From positions 610,976-631,206 of the forward strand of contig BFEA01000489.1 of assembly GCA_003427395.1 (NCBI GenBank): a DNA stretch of 20,231 nucleotides. The letters run 5' to 3'. Both the position numbers and the translations under genes were made by a program. The notes beneath the pieces are model-generated. The model had not been told where the DNA came from, ran no database searches, and worked only from the letters and a program-made list of their open reading frames with translations. This document shows, piece after piece, positions 8,290-17,429 of the stretch. Each line of letters starts with the position of its first letter. Position 1 is the stretch's first letter. Source of the DNA: Chara braunii (lineage: Eukaryota > Streptophyta > Charophyceae > Charales > Characeae).

Positions 8290-9327
8290 ATGACCTTCAG
8301 GCCGCCGTCAAGAGCCGAAAGGGCAGCTTTGGCGGCACGCACTAGATCGAAGGAGGCACTCGACTCCAGCCAGCCCACTAAGGACAACCCGGGACCGAGT
8401 GGTGAGAAAGAGACTGTAGATATTCCCGAGGATGAGGAGGATGAGGATGAAAGGTTAAAGACGGAAGAGGACAAGAAGGCTGAAGAAAGAGCCAAGAAGA
8501 GGGATGCAAAGGTCGGCGCTGGTAAGGAACAAGAGGGCAAGAGAAGGAAGTATAGAGTCAAGTTAGAGGAAGGGTTCGACGTGGAAGGGATGGTCGATAG
8601 GCTCCTCAAGGGCCATAACGACCTGTTGAACTTGAAAGATATCCTCGCCTCGGCTCCAAAATTGCGAGACGAGTTAAAGGCTCGTTTGTCCCGACGATTG
8701 GTGGCGAGCGTATGTTTGGGGACTGTCATCCCTAAAGAAGGAGAGTGGGCTGAGACAGGCACTAAGATGGACTGGAAGTCCGTTGCATGTGGGTGCGTAG
8801 AAGTGATGGTAAAGCTAAAGCTGTGCACCGCGATGGTAGACACGGGAGCGGAAATGAACCTCATAAAAGAGGAGCATGCTTTACGCTTGGGGATGGAGAT
8901 TGATCGCTCCGATAATGGAGTTTTAATGGGAGCGAATAGTCGGTCTGTGTTCATAGGGACTGCATCGAGCGTGGTTTTGAAGATTGACAAGGTTAAAGTG
9001 AGAAGCTGTTTCTTTGTGATGCCCGATCTCGACCATCCCATCCTATTGGGCCGATCCTTTTTTAGCCGAACGGAGACCGTCATACTGAATAAGCATGATG
9101 GGACGATGTTCCTCGTCTTATGTGACTCGGTATGTGGTAACTATAAGGTTATCACATGCAGAAATACGGGGCCACGAAGTATAAGAAATAGGCCCAATCC
9201 TGGCTCTTTCACGATTGAGGAATCGGAAGGAGAAAGGAAGAGGCTAGGAGGAAATGAGTTTGAAGAAGAAAGGAATCCGGAAGAACTGACTCTTAGCCTG
9301 ACCAATATAGCGATGGTATGGACATAG
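8290..9327 (+). CDS. Retropepsin-like aspartic protease segment of pol
   Basis: The protease cleaves the gag-pol polyprotein. The frame (345 codons) is the same as the upstream gag frame, separated only by the TAA at 8272, so gag and protease were probably one polyprotein and the ATG at 8290 need not be a true start. Residues 1-130 are charged linker rich in Glu, Asp, Lys and Arg. The catalytic motif is VDTGAEMNLI with DTGA at residues 184-187 (8839-8850). The second conserved motif, ILLGRSFF, starts near residue 251 (9040). Spacing of about 67 residues fits a single retropepsin domain that works as a dimer. The frame ends with TAG at 9325; homologous reading then appears to continue in frame 3. 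This is the longest intact domain of the element apart from integrase. Confidence 0.87.
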   Translation: MTFRPPSRAERAALAARTRSKEALDSSQPTKDNPGPSGEKETVDIPEDEEDEDERLKTEEDKKAEERAKKRDAKVGAGKEQEGKRRKYRVKLEEGFDVEGMVDRLLKGHNDLLNLKDILASAPKLRDELKARLSRRLVASVCLGTVIPKEGEWAETGTKMDWKSVACGCVEVMVKLKLCTAMVDTGAEMNLIKEEHALRLGMEIDRSDNGVLMGANSRSVFIGTASSVVLKIDKVKVRSCFFVMPDLDHPILLGRSFFSRTETVILNKHDGTMFLVLCDSVCGNYKVITCRNTGPRSIRNRPNPGSFTIEESEGERKRLGGNEFEEERNPEELTLSLTNIAMVWT

Positions 9328-9460
9328 TGTCAACCTATGGGATGGCAGACCCGGAGGCCGTAGAGGCCTTGAGAGAAAAGGTGATGGAACAGATGGGTGA
9401 AGGAGAGGTGAAACTGGTATATCGGACGCCCGGAAAGAGAGGAGGATCGGCAGGAGCCCA
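9318..9460 (+). pseudogene. Frame-shifted linker between protease and RT
   Basis: After the protease frame ends, frame 3 carries coding-like sequence (DPEAVEALREKVMEQMGEGE and onward) to about 9440. Coding-like sequence then passes to frame 2, where it reads without a stop into the RT. Two frameshifts within about 150 bases are therefore inferred. Programmed frameshifting is possible in retroelements, but there is no clear slippery heptamer, and two shifts close together fit decay better. An alternative reading is that frame 3 here is a chance open frame of 71 codons. Confidence 0.5.
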
Positions 9461-10735
9461 ACCCCTGAGTGCAACTCGGCCTTTTTTAGGGGTGGGCTCA
9501 AGCAAGGGTCACAAAGGCGGTACAAAAGAGTAGATAAAAAATATCGTCATGTTCCTGTGCTCGTGACTGAGGAACAAGATGTTTATTACGAGCAGGAACG
9601 AGAGTTGAAATGGCAGATGCGAGAGGACGCACATAATTGGCCATGTCGTATCACTCCTGAGACAGAAAAGATACTGATTATAGGAGAGTCCGGCTTCCTT
9701 ACGGCGCAAGAGGAGAGGCTTATGGTAGAGACCATAAGAGGAAGGCATACTGCATATGCCTTCAATGATGATGAACGGGGCCGTCTGGACGTGCATAGAA
9801 TCCCGATGATTAGAATACATACCGTTCCCCACGAGCCATGGAATTTGCGAGGCACGCGGTACCCTAATCCTGCTGATGAAGAAAAGGTAGTTAGCTACCT
9901 TGATGGGAAAATTTGTACGCACGTATCAGACTACTCGAGTGGGTCATATGCATCCCCTTGGTTTTGTTTCGTCAAACCAAACGGGACCTTGAGGTGGGTA
10001 CAGGATTTGCAGCGCCTGAATGCTGTAACTGTGAGAGATGCAGGTGGTCTCCCTAACGTAGATGCGCTTTCAGAGGCATGCGCTGGAAGAGTCATCATAT
10101 CTCTCATAGACTTATATTCTGGTTACGATCAGTTTCCTATTTACCCCTCTGATAGGCCGATGACGGCGATGCATACCCCTCAAGGGTTAATCCACATGAA
10201 TGTCGCACAGCAAGGGTGGACAAATGCAGTCGCCATGGTCCAGAGGCACATGGTGAGGGCAATGCAGCCAGTAAGCCCTCACATTACTCAGCCTTACATT
10301 GATGATTTGGCCGTAAAAGAGCCTAAAGAGAAGAACGAGCAGGAGGTAATGTCAGGGATTAGACGCTTTGTCTAAAACCATGTGCAAGACTTGTGCAGGG
10401 TCCGAGACTTGCTAAAGGAGCATAACCTCACTGCAAGTGGGTTTAAATCGAGGTACTGCATGAGCGGGCTCACCATCTTGGGGTTTGTGTGCGACGAGAG
10501 GGGTCGTCGACCAGACACTAAGAAAACCAATAAGATTCTCGAATGGCCAACCCCATTTGAGACTATTACGGAGGTGAGAAGTTTCCTCGGGACATGTGGG
10601 TTCTGGAGGATCTTCATAAAAGGGTTTGCAGCAAAGACGAAGCAGCTTCGAAAGCGCGTGCGCCAAGGACAAGACTGGGAATGGGGAGATAAGCAGGAAT
10701 TGGTAATAAAGACCCTAAAGAAGGAATTCGAATAA
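9461..10735 (+). pseudogene. pol: Reverse transcriptase domain of pol, broken by stops
   Basis: RT copies element RNA into DNA in the particle. Frame 2 is open from before 9461 to TAA 10373-10375 and again to TAA 10733-10735, with no frameshift. Visible motifs: a substrate-site region with SPWFCFVKPNGTLRWVQDL (about 9950-10013); motif A, LIDLYSGYDQF, with the first catalytic Asp at 10109; QGWTNAVAMVQRHM where gypsy elements usually have a PFGL/TNAP-like segment; and YIDD (10295-10306) with the two other catalytic Asp. After the first stop the thumb/connection region continues (SFLGTCGFWRIFIKGFA, from about 10583). The palm motifs are catalytically complete. The QGWTN and YIDD forms set this RT apart from the commonest plant chromovirus type. 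The TAA at 10373 would remove the thumb. Confidence 0.88.
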
Positions 10736-11248
10736 GGGGGTCTAGTACTGGGAGTACCGGACCACTCGGCGGTAATGACCAGGCCTTTTATTGTAGAGAC
10801 TGATGCAGGGCCAACTGCGCTAGGAAGTGTGTTGATTCAGCAAGACCTTAACAGAGAGGAGCGCCCACTAAGGTTTGAAAGTCGCACACTTAACACAACT
10901 GAGAGAAATTACTCTCAGTTTAAGCGTGAAACCTTGACAGTTCTCCATTGCTTAAGGATCTTTAGAAACTACCTCTTCGGCAGCAGGTTCATGTTGAGGG
11001 TGGATCCAACTGCTCTAGCCGGTTCTCTCAAGAATTTCGCTCCATCAGACCCTACTATCGCCAGGTGGTTAACATATATCTGGATGTTCGATTTTGAATT
11101 AGAGCGAATTCAAGGAAATAAGAATAGAGCAGACGGACTGAGTCGAGTCGACAAGGACAAAAATAATCAAGGAGTAATCGAGGATACTCCGCCAGTCGAC
11201 GGGTTTCTGGGCACTGAGGAGGATGTGAGACTTCACATCAACTCTTGA
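10736..11248 (+). CDS. pol: RNase H domain of pol
   Basis: RNase H removes the RNA strand of the RNA-DNA hybrid during reverse transcription. It continues in the RT frame after TAA 10733. Motifs in order: FIVETDAG with catalytic Asp at 10802; ESRTLNTTERNYSQFKRETL with the family Glu at 10928; RVDPTAL with Asp at 11003, where many gypsy elements have TDH; and NRADGLSR with the last Asp at 11132. All four acidic positions are present. The frame ends with TGA 11246-11248 and the integrase frame follows without a shift. The likely natural product is one RT-RNase H-integrase polyprotein. The ATG at 10784 is incidental. Confidence 0.88.
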   Translation, partial: GGLVLGVPDHSAVMTRPFIVETDAGPTALGSVLIQQDLNREERPLRFESRTLNTTERNYSQFKRETLTVLHCLRIFRNYLFGSRFMLRVDPTALAGSLKNFAPSDPTIARWLTYIWMFDFELERIQGNKNRADGLSRVDKDKNNQGVIEDTPPVDGFLGTEEDVRLHINS

Positions 11249-11251
11249 TCG

Positions 11252-12907
11252 ATGGCCATGAGTAACTACGTTACTCTTGGGCAACCTGTGTCGCTCTCGC
11301 CTCTAGGACATGTACGGCGGCCAGACCTAGTCCTTAAGCCTTTCATCGAAGAGGACTTGTGGGGGATGCCCAACGTGCAGTGGATGATGGATCTGGCCTT
11401 AGTAGACAAATACCAGTTGCACGAAGACCTACTCACGATGGAAAATGTGGCGCAACAGGTAGAAGGGCACGAGAGATCGATAGGTGGGATATACCTCTTG
11501 ACAAACGCTCTGCTTCAAGACGAGGTGGCAAGGATCGGGGATCAGCGGCAAGGTGAGAATGAGAATGTAATCCACGAAGGAGAGGACGACGATCTTGAGA
11601 AGGGAGAGATAAAAGAGGTTTTTCGCATGGAGGAGTATGACGGGATATATCTGGAGTTAATAATGCTCCTTTCGTGTGAAATGAGAGAAAGGGATGCATG
11701 CGAGAAAGTCCTCAAGATGCGGTCAAATTTCTTGGTAAGGAACGACCATCTGTTTATCACGAGTAAAGGAAAGAGGCCCAAAAGGGTGGTTTGTGGCGTA
11801 AACCATCAGATCGATGTTATGGCAGCCCTTCATGACGGGACGGCAGGTGGCCATAGGAGTGCGGATGCGACATACTTAAAGATTCACGACTTGTATTACT
11901 GGGATGGAATGGGACACATGATCGAGAAGTATTGTAAGTCTTGTGTACCGTGTCAGGAGCGTTCCTCCCTTAGGCCAAGGGAGCCGCTTTACCCAAGGTA
12001 TGTTCGCGAGGTTGGGGCGGTCGTACACCTGGATTTGTTGGCAATGCCGCTAGGGGTAGGAGAATATAACTTCATCTTCGATGCACGAGACAACCTCTCC
12101 GGTTTTGTAGATGGCCGAGCCATACGCACAAAAACTGTTGAGACCTTGGCTCGATGCATTGAGGAGTATTACCTCCGCTATCCTTTTGTCTCCGGATTCG
12201 TAATGGACAGAGGGTCCGAATTCACTTGTGCTGAGGTGAAAAAACTGTTGAGAGGGTATGGAGTGATCGCAAAGTATACTACTGCGGCGCACCCTCAAGC
12301 TAATGCACCTATGGAAAGAGGTCATAGTACGATTATGAACCTCCTCGCTAAATGGACGTGTGGTAGGCCAAATCAGTGGCCTAACTTCCTGAGGGTCGCC
12401 TTCTTCGTGGATAACATCACTGTTAGAAGAAGCACCAACTACGCGCCAGCAACGTTGTGGTATGACAGACATGCGACCTTCCCTATCGAAAGCTTCCTAA
12501 AGACTTGGAGGCGGCAGGACCTCGAGACAAACTTGTCATTTGAGAAACTGCTAGACTTAAGAGCTCGTCAGATTAATGCCATAGAGGACAAAACTGAAAG
12601 TGCGGCGAGTAAGGTGGCTGACTGTCGACAGAGGGATAAGTTCAGGTGGGATAAGATGGCAAGGGTAAGAAAGGAGCCTCTCAAGGTGGGCGACATTGTG
12701 CTGTTATATGATTCATCCCTAGAGAAGTAGTGGTCACGAAAGTTGGACAAGAGGTGGTTAGGACCATACAGGGTCGCGAGGAGTGGAGAGCATGGGGCAT
12801 ACCAGATTGACGAGTTGAATGGGACTGCCTGGAAAGATTGGGTGTCAGGCTCGAGGTTAAAGAAGTTTGTCGCTCGAGACGAGGTGAGCATGGGTCCCAC
12901 AATTTAG
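11252..12907 (+). CDS. pol: Integrase, DD35E type, with GPY/F tail after an in-frame TAG
   Basis: Integrase inserts the element DNA into the host genome. The frame runs from ATG 11252 to TAG 12728-12730 (492 codons) and, in the same frame, on to TAG 12905-12907. Residues 1-190 are a long, partly acidic segment with no recognised domain between RNase H and the zinc module. The HHCC zinc module has His at 11831 and 11852 and the CVPCQ cysteines near 11942-11955. The catalytic triad is Asp261 (12032), Asp319 (12206) and Glu355 (12314), with exactly 35 residues between the last two, the classic D,D-35-E spacing. The C-terminal part after the TAG contains KRWLGPYRV (GPY codons at 12761-12769), typical of gypsy-type integrases. 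No chromodomain was seen. The core is intact; only the tail is cut off by the TAG. Confidence 0.92.
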
Positions 12908-13128
12908 AATCCCTTTCTGTTAAGTATTAGTAGATAGAGATATATATATGAGAAAATTGTGTATGTTTCTCAGTAAAATGGTGTGATAGATGTATGTATA
13001 GGAAGTTAAGATAGATATGGGAGGGGAATGTCTGTCTCCTGTTTTGTTTACCGAACCTGCTTACCCTCTGTGTGCTTTCGTCTGTCTCTTCCTTGTTGTG
13101 CACGCTTGACACCAGTTTTTGGGCAGCC
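12908..13128 (+). other. Spacer between integrase and extra gene, possible splice acceptor
   Basis: This is AT-rich noncoding sequence with TATATATAT near 12940-12949, then a pyrimidine-rich stretch (about 13076-13110) followed by CACCAG and TTTTTGGGCAG just before the ATG at 13129. Pyrimidine tract plus CAG resembles a 3' splice site, which would suit expression of an env-position gene from a spliced RNA. This is inference only; no matching donor has been identified. Confidence 0.35.
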
Positions 13129-14319
13129 ATGCCAAGAGGGAGGGGAGGGGCAGGGCCAGTGGAAACCCCTCTGGGGGTTACCAGACAAGGAACGCAGATG
13201 AGGGCCAGGAGAGAGGACAAGCCACCCATTTATACACGAGACAACGTTGAGCTGTTCATGGTTGGGTTCAGAAGGCGCGGTCATGAGTTTGAATGGGATA
13301 GTAGCAGGATGCTGCGAGAGGTGCGAGGAGCAGGCGAGTGGGCACAGCCCCTTGCCAACTTCGTCAGGGAGTCATTGACCTTGCAGGATTTTGAGAGGAA
13401 GATGGAGGGCTTGCACCCATCGCCACTAGGAAGGGATGAACAACCCATCCGTTTTGATGCCACTAACCTATAGGAATTCATGAAGGGCTACGACGAGTTT
13501 GCAGACAGCATCAACGAGCCACCAAGCCAGAGGGTGAGGGGTTTTATTCTGTTTGTAAGGGAACACCTCAGGTCCTTCGTCAGATCTATTGTGGAGCCTG
13601 CCACAAACTGAGGCCATTGCAAGAAATTGCTTTGGAACTACTATACTCCAACTCATCAGGCAGAGGAGAGGAGGAGTGTGCAGAGAAAGAGAAAGGAGCC
13701 AGAGACTGCAGAGAGGAGAACCTCTGAGCAGGGCATGACATCAGGAGCTCAGAGGGATGGCCAGAGGAGAGAGCACAGGTCCCAGAGGCAGGAGAGGGGG
13801 GAGGACCAGCATATTGGCAGAACTCAACAGAAAGAGGAGCAGACTGCAGAGAGGACCCAGAGGGGAGGGCCCTCAGGTGGATCAGATATACCTCCTCACC
13901 CTGCTCAGGTACCTGAGACCACTCCTAGGCCAGGCATGCAGCCAGAGACGTCTCATAGGGCACAGGGTCAGGGAAAGGATGAGAACCAGGCTGCAAGAGA
14001 GAAGGAACAGGACAAGGAAGAGAGAGCAGCAATAGCGAGAGAAATCAGAGTCCAAATCAGACTCAAGAATATTAAGGAGTTGCACGAGAAGGTTGCGCAG
14101 GGAGAGCAGCCTGTGATACTAGACGACAGAAAGGGAATTGGTTCACCTACTTAAGACGATGAGACTCCTCTTTTCACGGAGGCTTAGGACAACTTTGATA
14201 AGTTGTTCGAGGCAACAGGGAGGCCCAGGGAGCAGCATCAGGAGATGGGGGTTAAGCTGGTCTCTACAGACTTGCTTAGCCTAAAGGGCCTTATGAAAGA
14301 GGGTTTTGCGGCAGCCAAG

Positions 14320-14645
14320 ACTTCTGATGAAAAGATGGAGAAGAGGTTGACAAGGGTGGCGCGGGCATTTCATGAGCAGAGAATGGACTGGCAGAAAGAA
14401 ATAGGAGATCTCAAGAAGGAGTTGGAGAGGCAGAACAAGGAAGTGGAGGCCATGAAGATTGAGATGGAGAAGGTTTGGTCAGGGAATGAGGCCATCAGAC
14501 AGGTCAACCAGACCCTTAACAAGGTCAATGACAATCTGAGGGCTTACTTGCAGATACAGCAGAACACCTTTCAAGTAAAGGAGGCAAAGTGGGAAAAGAG
14601 AATCATGGACCTTGAGGCCAAGTGTGCACAGCAGGCACCTACTGC
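14320..14645 (+). other. Coiled-coil segment of the extra gene
   Basis: The protein segment from about EKMEKRLTRVARAF to KRIMDLEAKC shows alternating hydrophobic residues at heptad spacing, with many Lys, Glu, Gln and Arg and no proline. This predicts a long helical coiled coil of roughly 100 residues, so the product probably oligomerises. Seen by eye; no predictor was run. Confidence 0.65.
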
Positions 14646-15166
14646 AGTGGTAGACTGGACAGAGGTCTAGAGGTTTAAGATAACGAAGCAGCCTGCAGAG
14701 GAGGCCTTCAAGTGTCAAAAGGTGGAAGAGAGGGCAAATGAACAGAAGGATGAGGAAATCCCCCTGCTAGATAAGGAGATGTTGCAGTCTAAGGAGGTCC
14801 TAGCAAGGATGAAATCAGGGGTTGGGGGGGTTGAGTGGAGGATGCCAACAGTCTTGGCACATGAGGCTAGGCCACCAGCAGAGGATGCGATGGATGAGGT
14901 TGCACTTTCCATGACTCAGGGGAAGATTGTGGGGCGACAGGAGGTTCAGGAGAGTGTGGGACAGGCCATGGCTGAGACTGAGGAGAAGGAGGAGCGGGAG
15001 GTCTCTCAGAAGACCCCACCACCTCAGGATATGCCTCTGGTTGCAGGTTTGGAGGATGCACTAGGATCTTGTCCCAAAGCAGGAGGTCACCAGTGAGGCC
15101 ACAGTAGCCCCCTCATCTGTACCCTCCCATGCAACTGACAAGATGGAGCAGAAGAAGTTTGGAAGA

Positions 15167-15208
15167 TGCTTCTACTGCAAGAAAGGCAAGCACCCACAGG
15201 AGACCTGT
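15167..15208 (+). other. Second CCHC zinc knuckle, in the extra gene
   Basis: CFYCKKGKHPQETC has exact C-x2-C-x4-H-x4-C spacing (Cys 15167, Cys 15176, His 15191, Cys 15206), as in retroviral nucleocapsid. It reads in frame 2, after the frameshift near 15065, in an uninterrupted stretch to TAG 15362. Together with the knuckle at 7720-7761, the element has two nucleocapsid-like modules. Confidence 0.85.
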
Positions 15209-16054
15209 CCCAAAAGCCTCAAGGATGAGGCCGACGGTTTGTTTTTATGGGAACCATCTGGCGTGCGCAGGGACAGAGATGAGAACCTGATCGTGAAGAC
15301 TCGTGATGGGATACGGGCTCAGTTGTATAGGCAACTGGAGGAGGACATGAGTGATCAGGAGTAGGATTTACGAATAGGGTCCGGAAAGGTCTAGATTCTG
15401 ACATGTGTAGAACATCTCTGACTCACTACTGATGGATGGCTGTATATAGAAGAACACACGGAGGATTGGATCACGCTCATGTACATCAGTTAATTAAGTC
15501 ATTACAGAGATGTTTACTTTCGCATATAGACTTTCAGACTTAGTGTACATAGGATAGCATTGAGCGTGACACTGACTACTTCGGTTTTTCTTTCTCTTTT
15601 TTTAGTGTGGTGTGGAGTGTTCCTAGCCTCTAGGTAGTGCTTTTGTGTGAGTTTATGATTCTTTCTCTTTCGGAGCAGGGTGAGTCAGACAGTGTGTGAA
15701 TGATGTGAGGTGTGGATACTCTGGCTCTCTTTTACTTTTTGACTTTCTTGGATATTTTGACTTTTTTTAGGTACCTTCATCTTTGGTTGGATACTGTGAC
15801 ACTTGGTACGGTACCCCGGTACTTTGTATAATATTTGATTTCTTTTGTACGATATTTGGATCATTTCGATACGGACAGGAACCTTTGCTTATTTGCAAGG
15901 TCCCCGCGTTCTGTGTATTTGTGCGAATCTCAGACTTTTTTTTTTTTTTTTTTCGTGAATCACGCTCACTCTCAGTTGTGGACTTGCCCATATGAATGAT
16001 TATTGTGACGAGAAATAAATGTTCTGGAAATGACCTGATCTGCACTATCTTCCT

Positions 16055-16121
16055 CTGTACTTATGACTTTGTCTGTTCTAATGACAGATATGCCTAAGTA
16101 CAAACAAAGTCATAAGTACAG
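16055..16121. repeat. Perfect 18-bp inverted repeat, 31-base loop
   Basis: CTGTACTTATGACTTTGT (16055-16072) and ACAAAGTCATAAGTACAG (16104-16121) are exact reverse complements. The loop contains a smaller CTGT/ACAG hairpin. It would form a strong hairpin near the 3' end of the element RNA, or may be the remnant of a small foldback insertion. No target duplication was found next to it. Confidence 0.85.
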
Positions 16122-16279
16122 CGAAAGAGAGTGCACCTCACGTCTGTTTGGAATAAGGAAATATGTAACGAGTTCAAAAGGATTTGAGTGATGATAAATA
16201 GAGAGGTCACAACTAAAAGTTGTGTCTTTTGTGTGGTTCAAAAGAAAATGAGAGAAGGAGACTCAATGGCCGTTGGGTT

Positions 16280-16300
16280 TTCCACATATATATAAGAGTG
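16280..16300 (+). promoter_or_regulatory. TATA-like site in the 3' noncoding tail
   Basis: CACATATATATAAGAGTGG is a good match to a plant TATA box in otherwise mixed sequence, followed by a transcribed-looking region with no ORF. It might start a short 3' transcript, but nothing else in the sequence shows a promoter. Confidence 0.3.
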
Positions 16301-17411
16301 GAACTATGAGGGAGCACTCAAATGAGTTGCTATAATGATGAGGAAATTGTATGTATGAGTGAAAGTCTGACGAGGGAAGACCAAAATCTTTGTGAGAATT
16401 ATGGATGGAAATTTTCTGCCAATTATGATGGGAGACTTTTGTGAGGTGTCCCTAAGACATGTGACCGCCGCCTGTTCTGATCAAAGTAAAGGGGGGCACG
16501 ACCTTGTGGATAAGAGAGAAAGTTGCTGGAATACAGAGAGAAAAAGACACTATCCCCCCACATAGTCCGAGGTTCGGAGGGTATGTGAATCTAGAGGTTG
16601 TCCAGAGTTATTTGCCAGACCACAATGGTTAGTCTAGGGGGACATATTTTGTGAGGCCAAGCTAAGGGGCTATACTTAGCATCGCTGGAACTATAGAACC
16701 TAACTTCTAGCGAGGGTCGCTGACCGACGCAACCTGGCAGCGGGACCACGACTCACCAATGGTTAAATCTTGAAGGGTCGGCCGCCCAGAGAAGTATAGC
16801 TAGGGGGAGTCAGTGGGGTTGAATGAGTTCGAGAGTCAGTAAGTATGCCTATTGTTGCGCAACCAACGAGGGCATCATCGCTATATAACAATGCGATGAG
16901 TCGTGGATACGGTGTGATCGACCGTTCTAAGGTAGGCCAAGATGGAGAGATGAAACCTCCTGTGTAGACACCAGGGTGGGCAGTTATTACGAGAGATATT
17001 TGAGATGGTAAAAAATTACCATTTTCGGGACTAAAGGTGCCCCGGTTTTTTAGAGAGGTCTCGGTTAGGGCCCGCGTCCTGAGTTATGACCCCGTACGCG
17101 GGACGATGACTCATTAGGACACCCAACGATAAACCAGCAGATGTCTACGACGAAGCGAGGAGGGTTATCAATCTACTACTTGGAAGCGGGTATTACGCTG
17201 TAGTACGGATGACAGTACACCCTAACTCCTATGGCAGGATGTGGGAGACCCAGGTTAAAACCCTGGCAGTGGAACACCGTGACTGGGGTAAATTGACAAG
17301 ATGCCTCTAACGGAGTCGAGCCGGCTAGTCGGAATGGTTACTACCTCGTCAGCGGATGAGATTTTGAGTGGTTATAGCCTTTGATTGTTCGACGCGACGG
17401 GGACGTCGCTT

Positions 17412-17429
17412 AATAGGGTCCGGAAAAAT
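17412..17429 (+). promoter_or_regulatory. Candidate polypurine tract region before 3' LTR
   Basis: The bases before the 3' LTR read AATAGGGTCCGGAAAAAT. Only GGAAAAA is purine, interrupted upstream by TCC, so this is a poor polypurine tract, the site that primes plus-strand DNA. The same AATAGGGTCCGGAAA occurs at 15373-15387, just after the extra gene. The tract may have mutated, or a different site may be used. Confidence 0.35.

Larger units (their letters stand above)
13129..15364 (+). pseudogene. Extra gag-like gene in env position, coiled coil plus CCHC knuckle
   Basis: Frame 1 runs from ATG 13129 to TGA 15094-15096, interrupted by TAG 13471, TGA 13609, TAA 14152, TAG 14185 and TAG 14668. 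A frameshift near 15065 moves to frame 2, ending at TAG 15362-15364. The whole would be about 745 residues. N-terminal part: basic start, then a segment (about 13430-13660) with FDATN, EFMKGYDEFADSI and LLWNYY that resembles retroelement capsid. Middle: very polar Gln/Arg/Glu-rich region (13660-14040), then a long heptad-rich coiled coil (about 14320-14640). C-terminal: zinc knuckle at 15167-15208. There is no signal peptide or membrane segment, so it is not an envelope protein. Some plant gypsy lineages carry extra ORFs in this position, but the homology is unresolved. It could be a second gag taken from another element. Confidence 0.7.
15365..17429 (+). other. 2.07-kb noncoding tail before the 3' LTR
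   Basis: No coding region is supported. Features visible are a T-run at about 15938-15954, the 18-bp inverted repeat at 16055-16121, a TATA-like site at 16284-16295, a purine run AAAGTAAAGGGGGG near 16483-16496, and a repeat of AATAGGGTCCGGAAA at both ends of the stretch (15373-15387 and 17412-17426). The sequence abutting the LTR (GGAAAAAT, 17422-17429) is only a weak polypurine tract. Confidence 0.6.

Noticed and set aside
7956-9083. 375-codon open frame on the minus strand
   Set aside because: It lies antisense to the gag tail and protease, whose DTGA and ILLG motifs are clear on the plus strand. Its Ser/Leu/Pro-rich translation is the usual complement of Glu/Lys/Arg-rich coding sequence.
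9318-9533. Programmed frameshift between protease and RT
   Set aside because: No slippery heptamer with a following stem was identified, and two shifts are needed within about 150 bases; decay is simpler.
16483-16496. Purine run AAAGTAAAGGGGGG as the polypurine tract
   Set aside because: It is a better purine run than the one at the LTR edge, but it lies about 930 bases upstream of the 3' LTR, whereas a polypurine tract must abut it.
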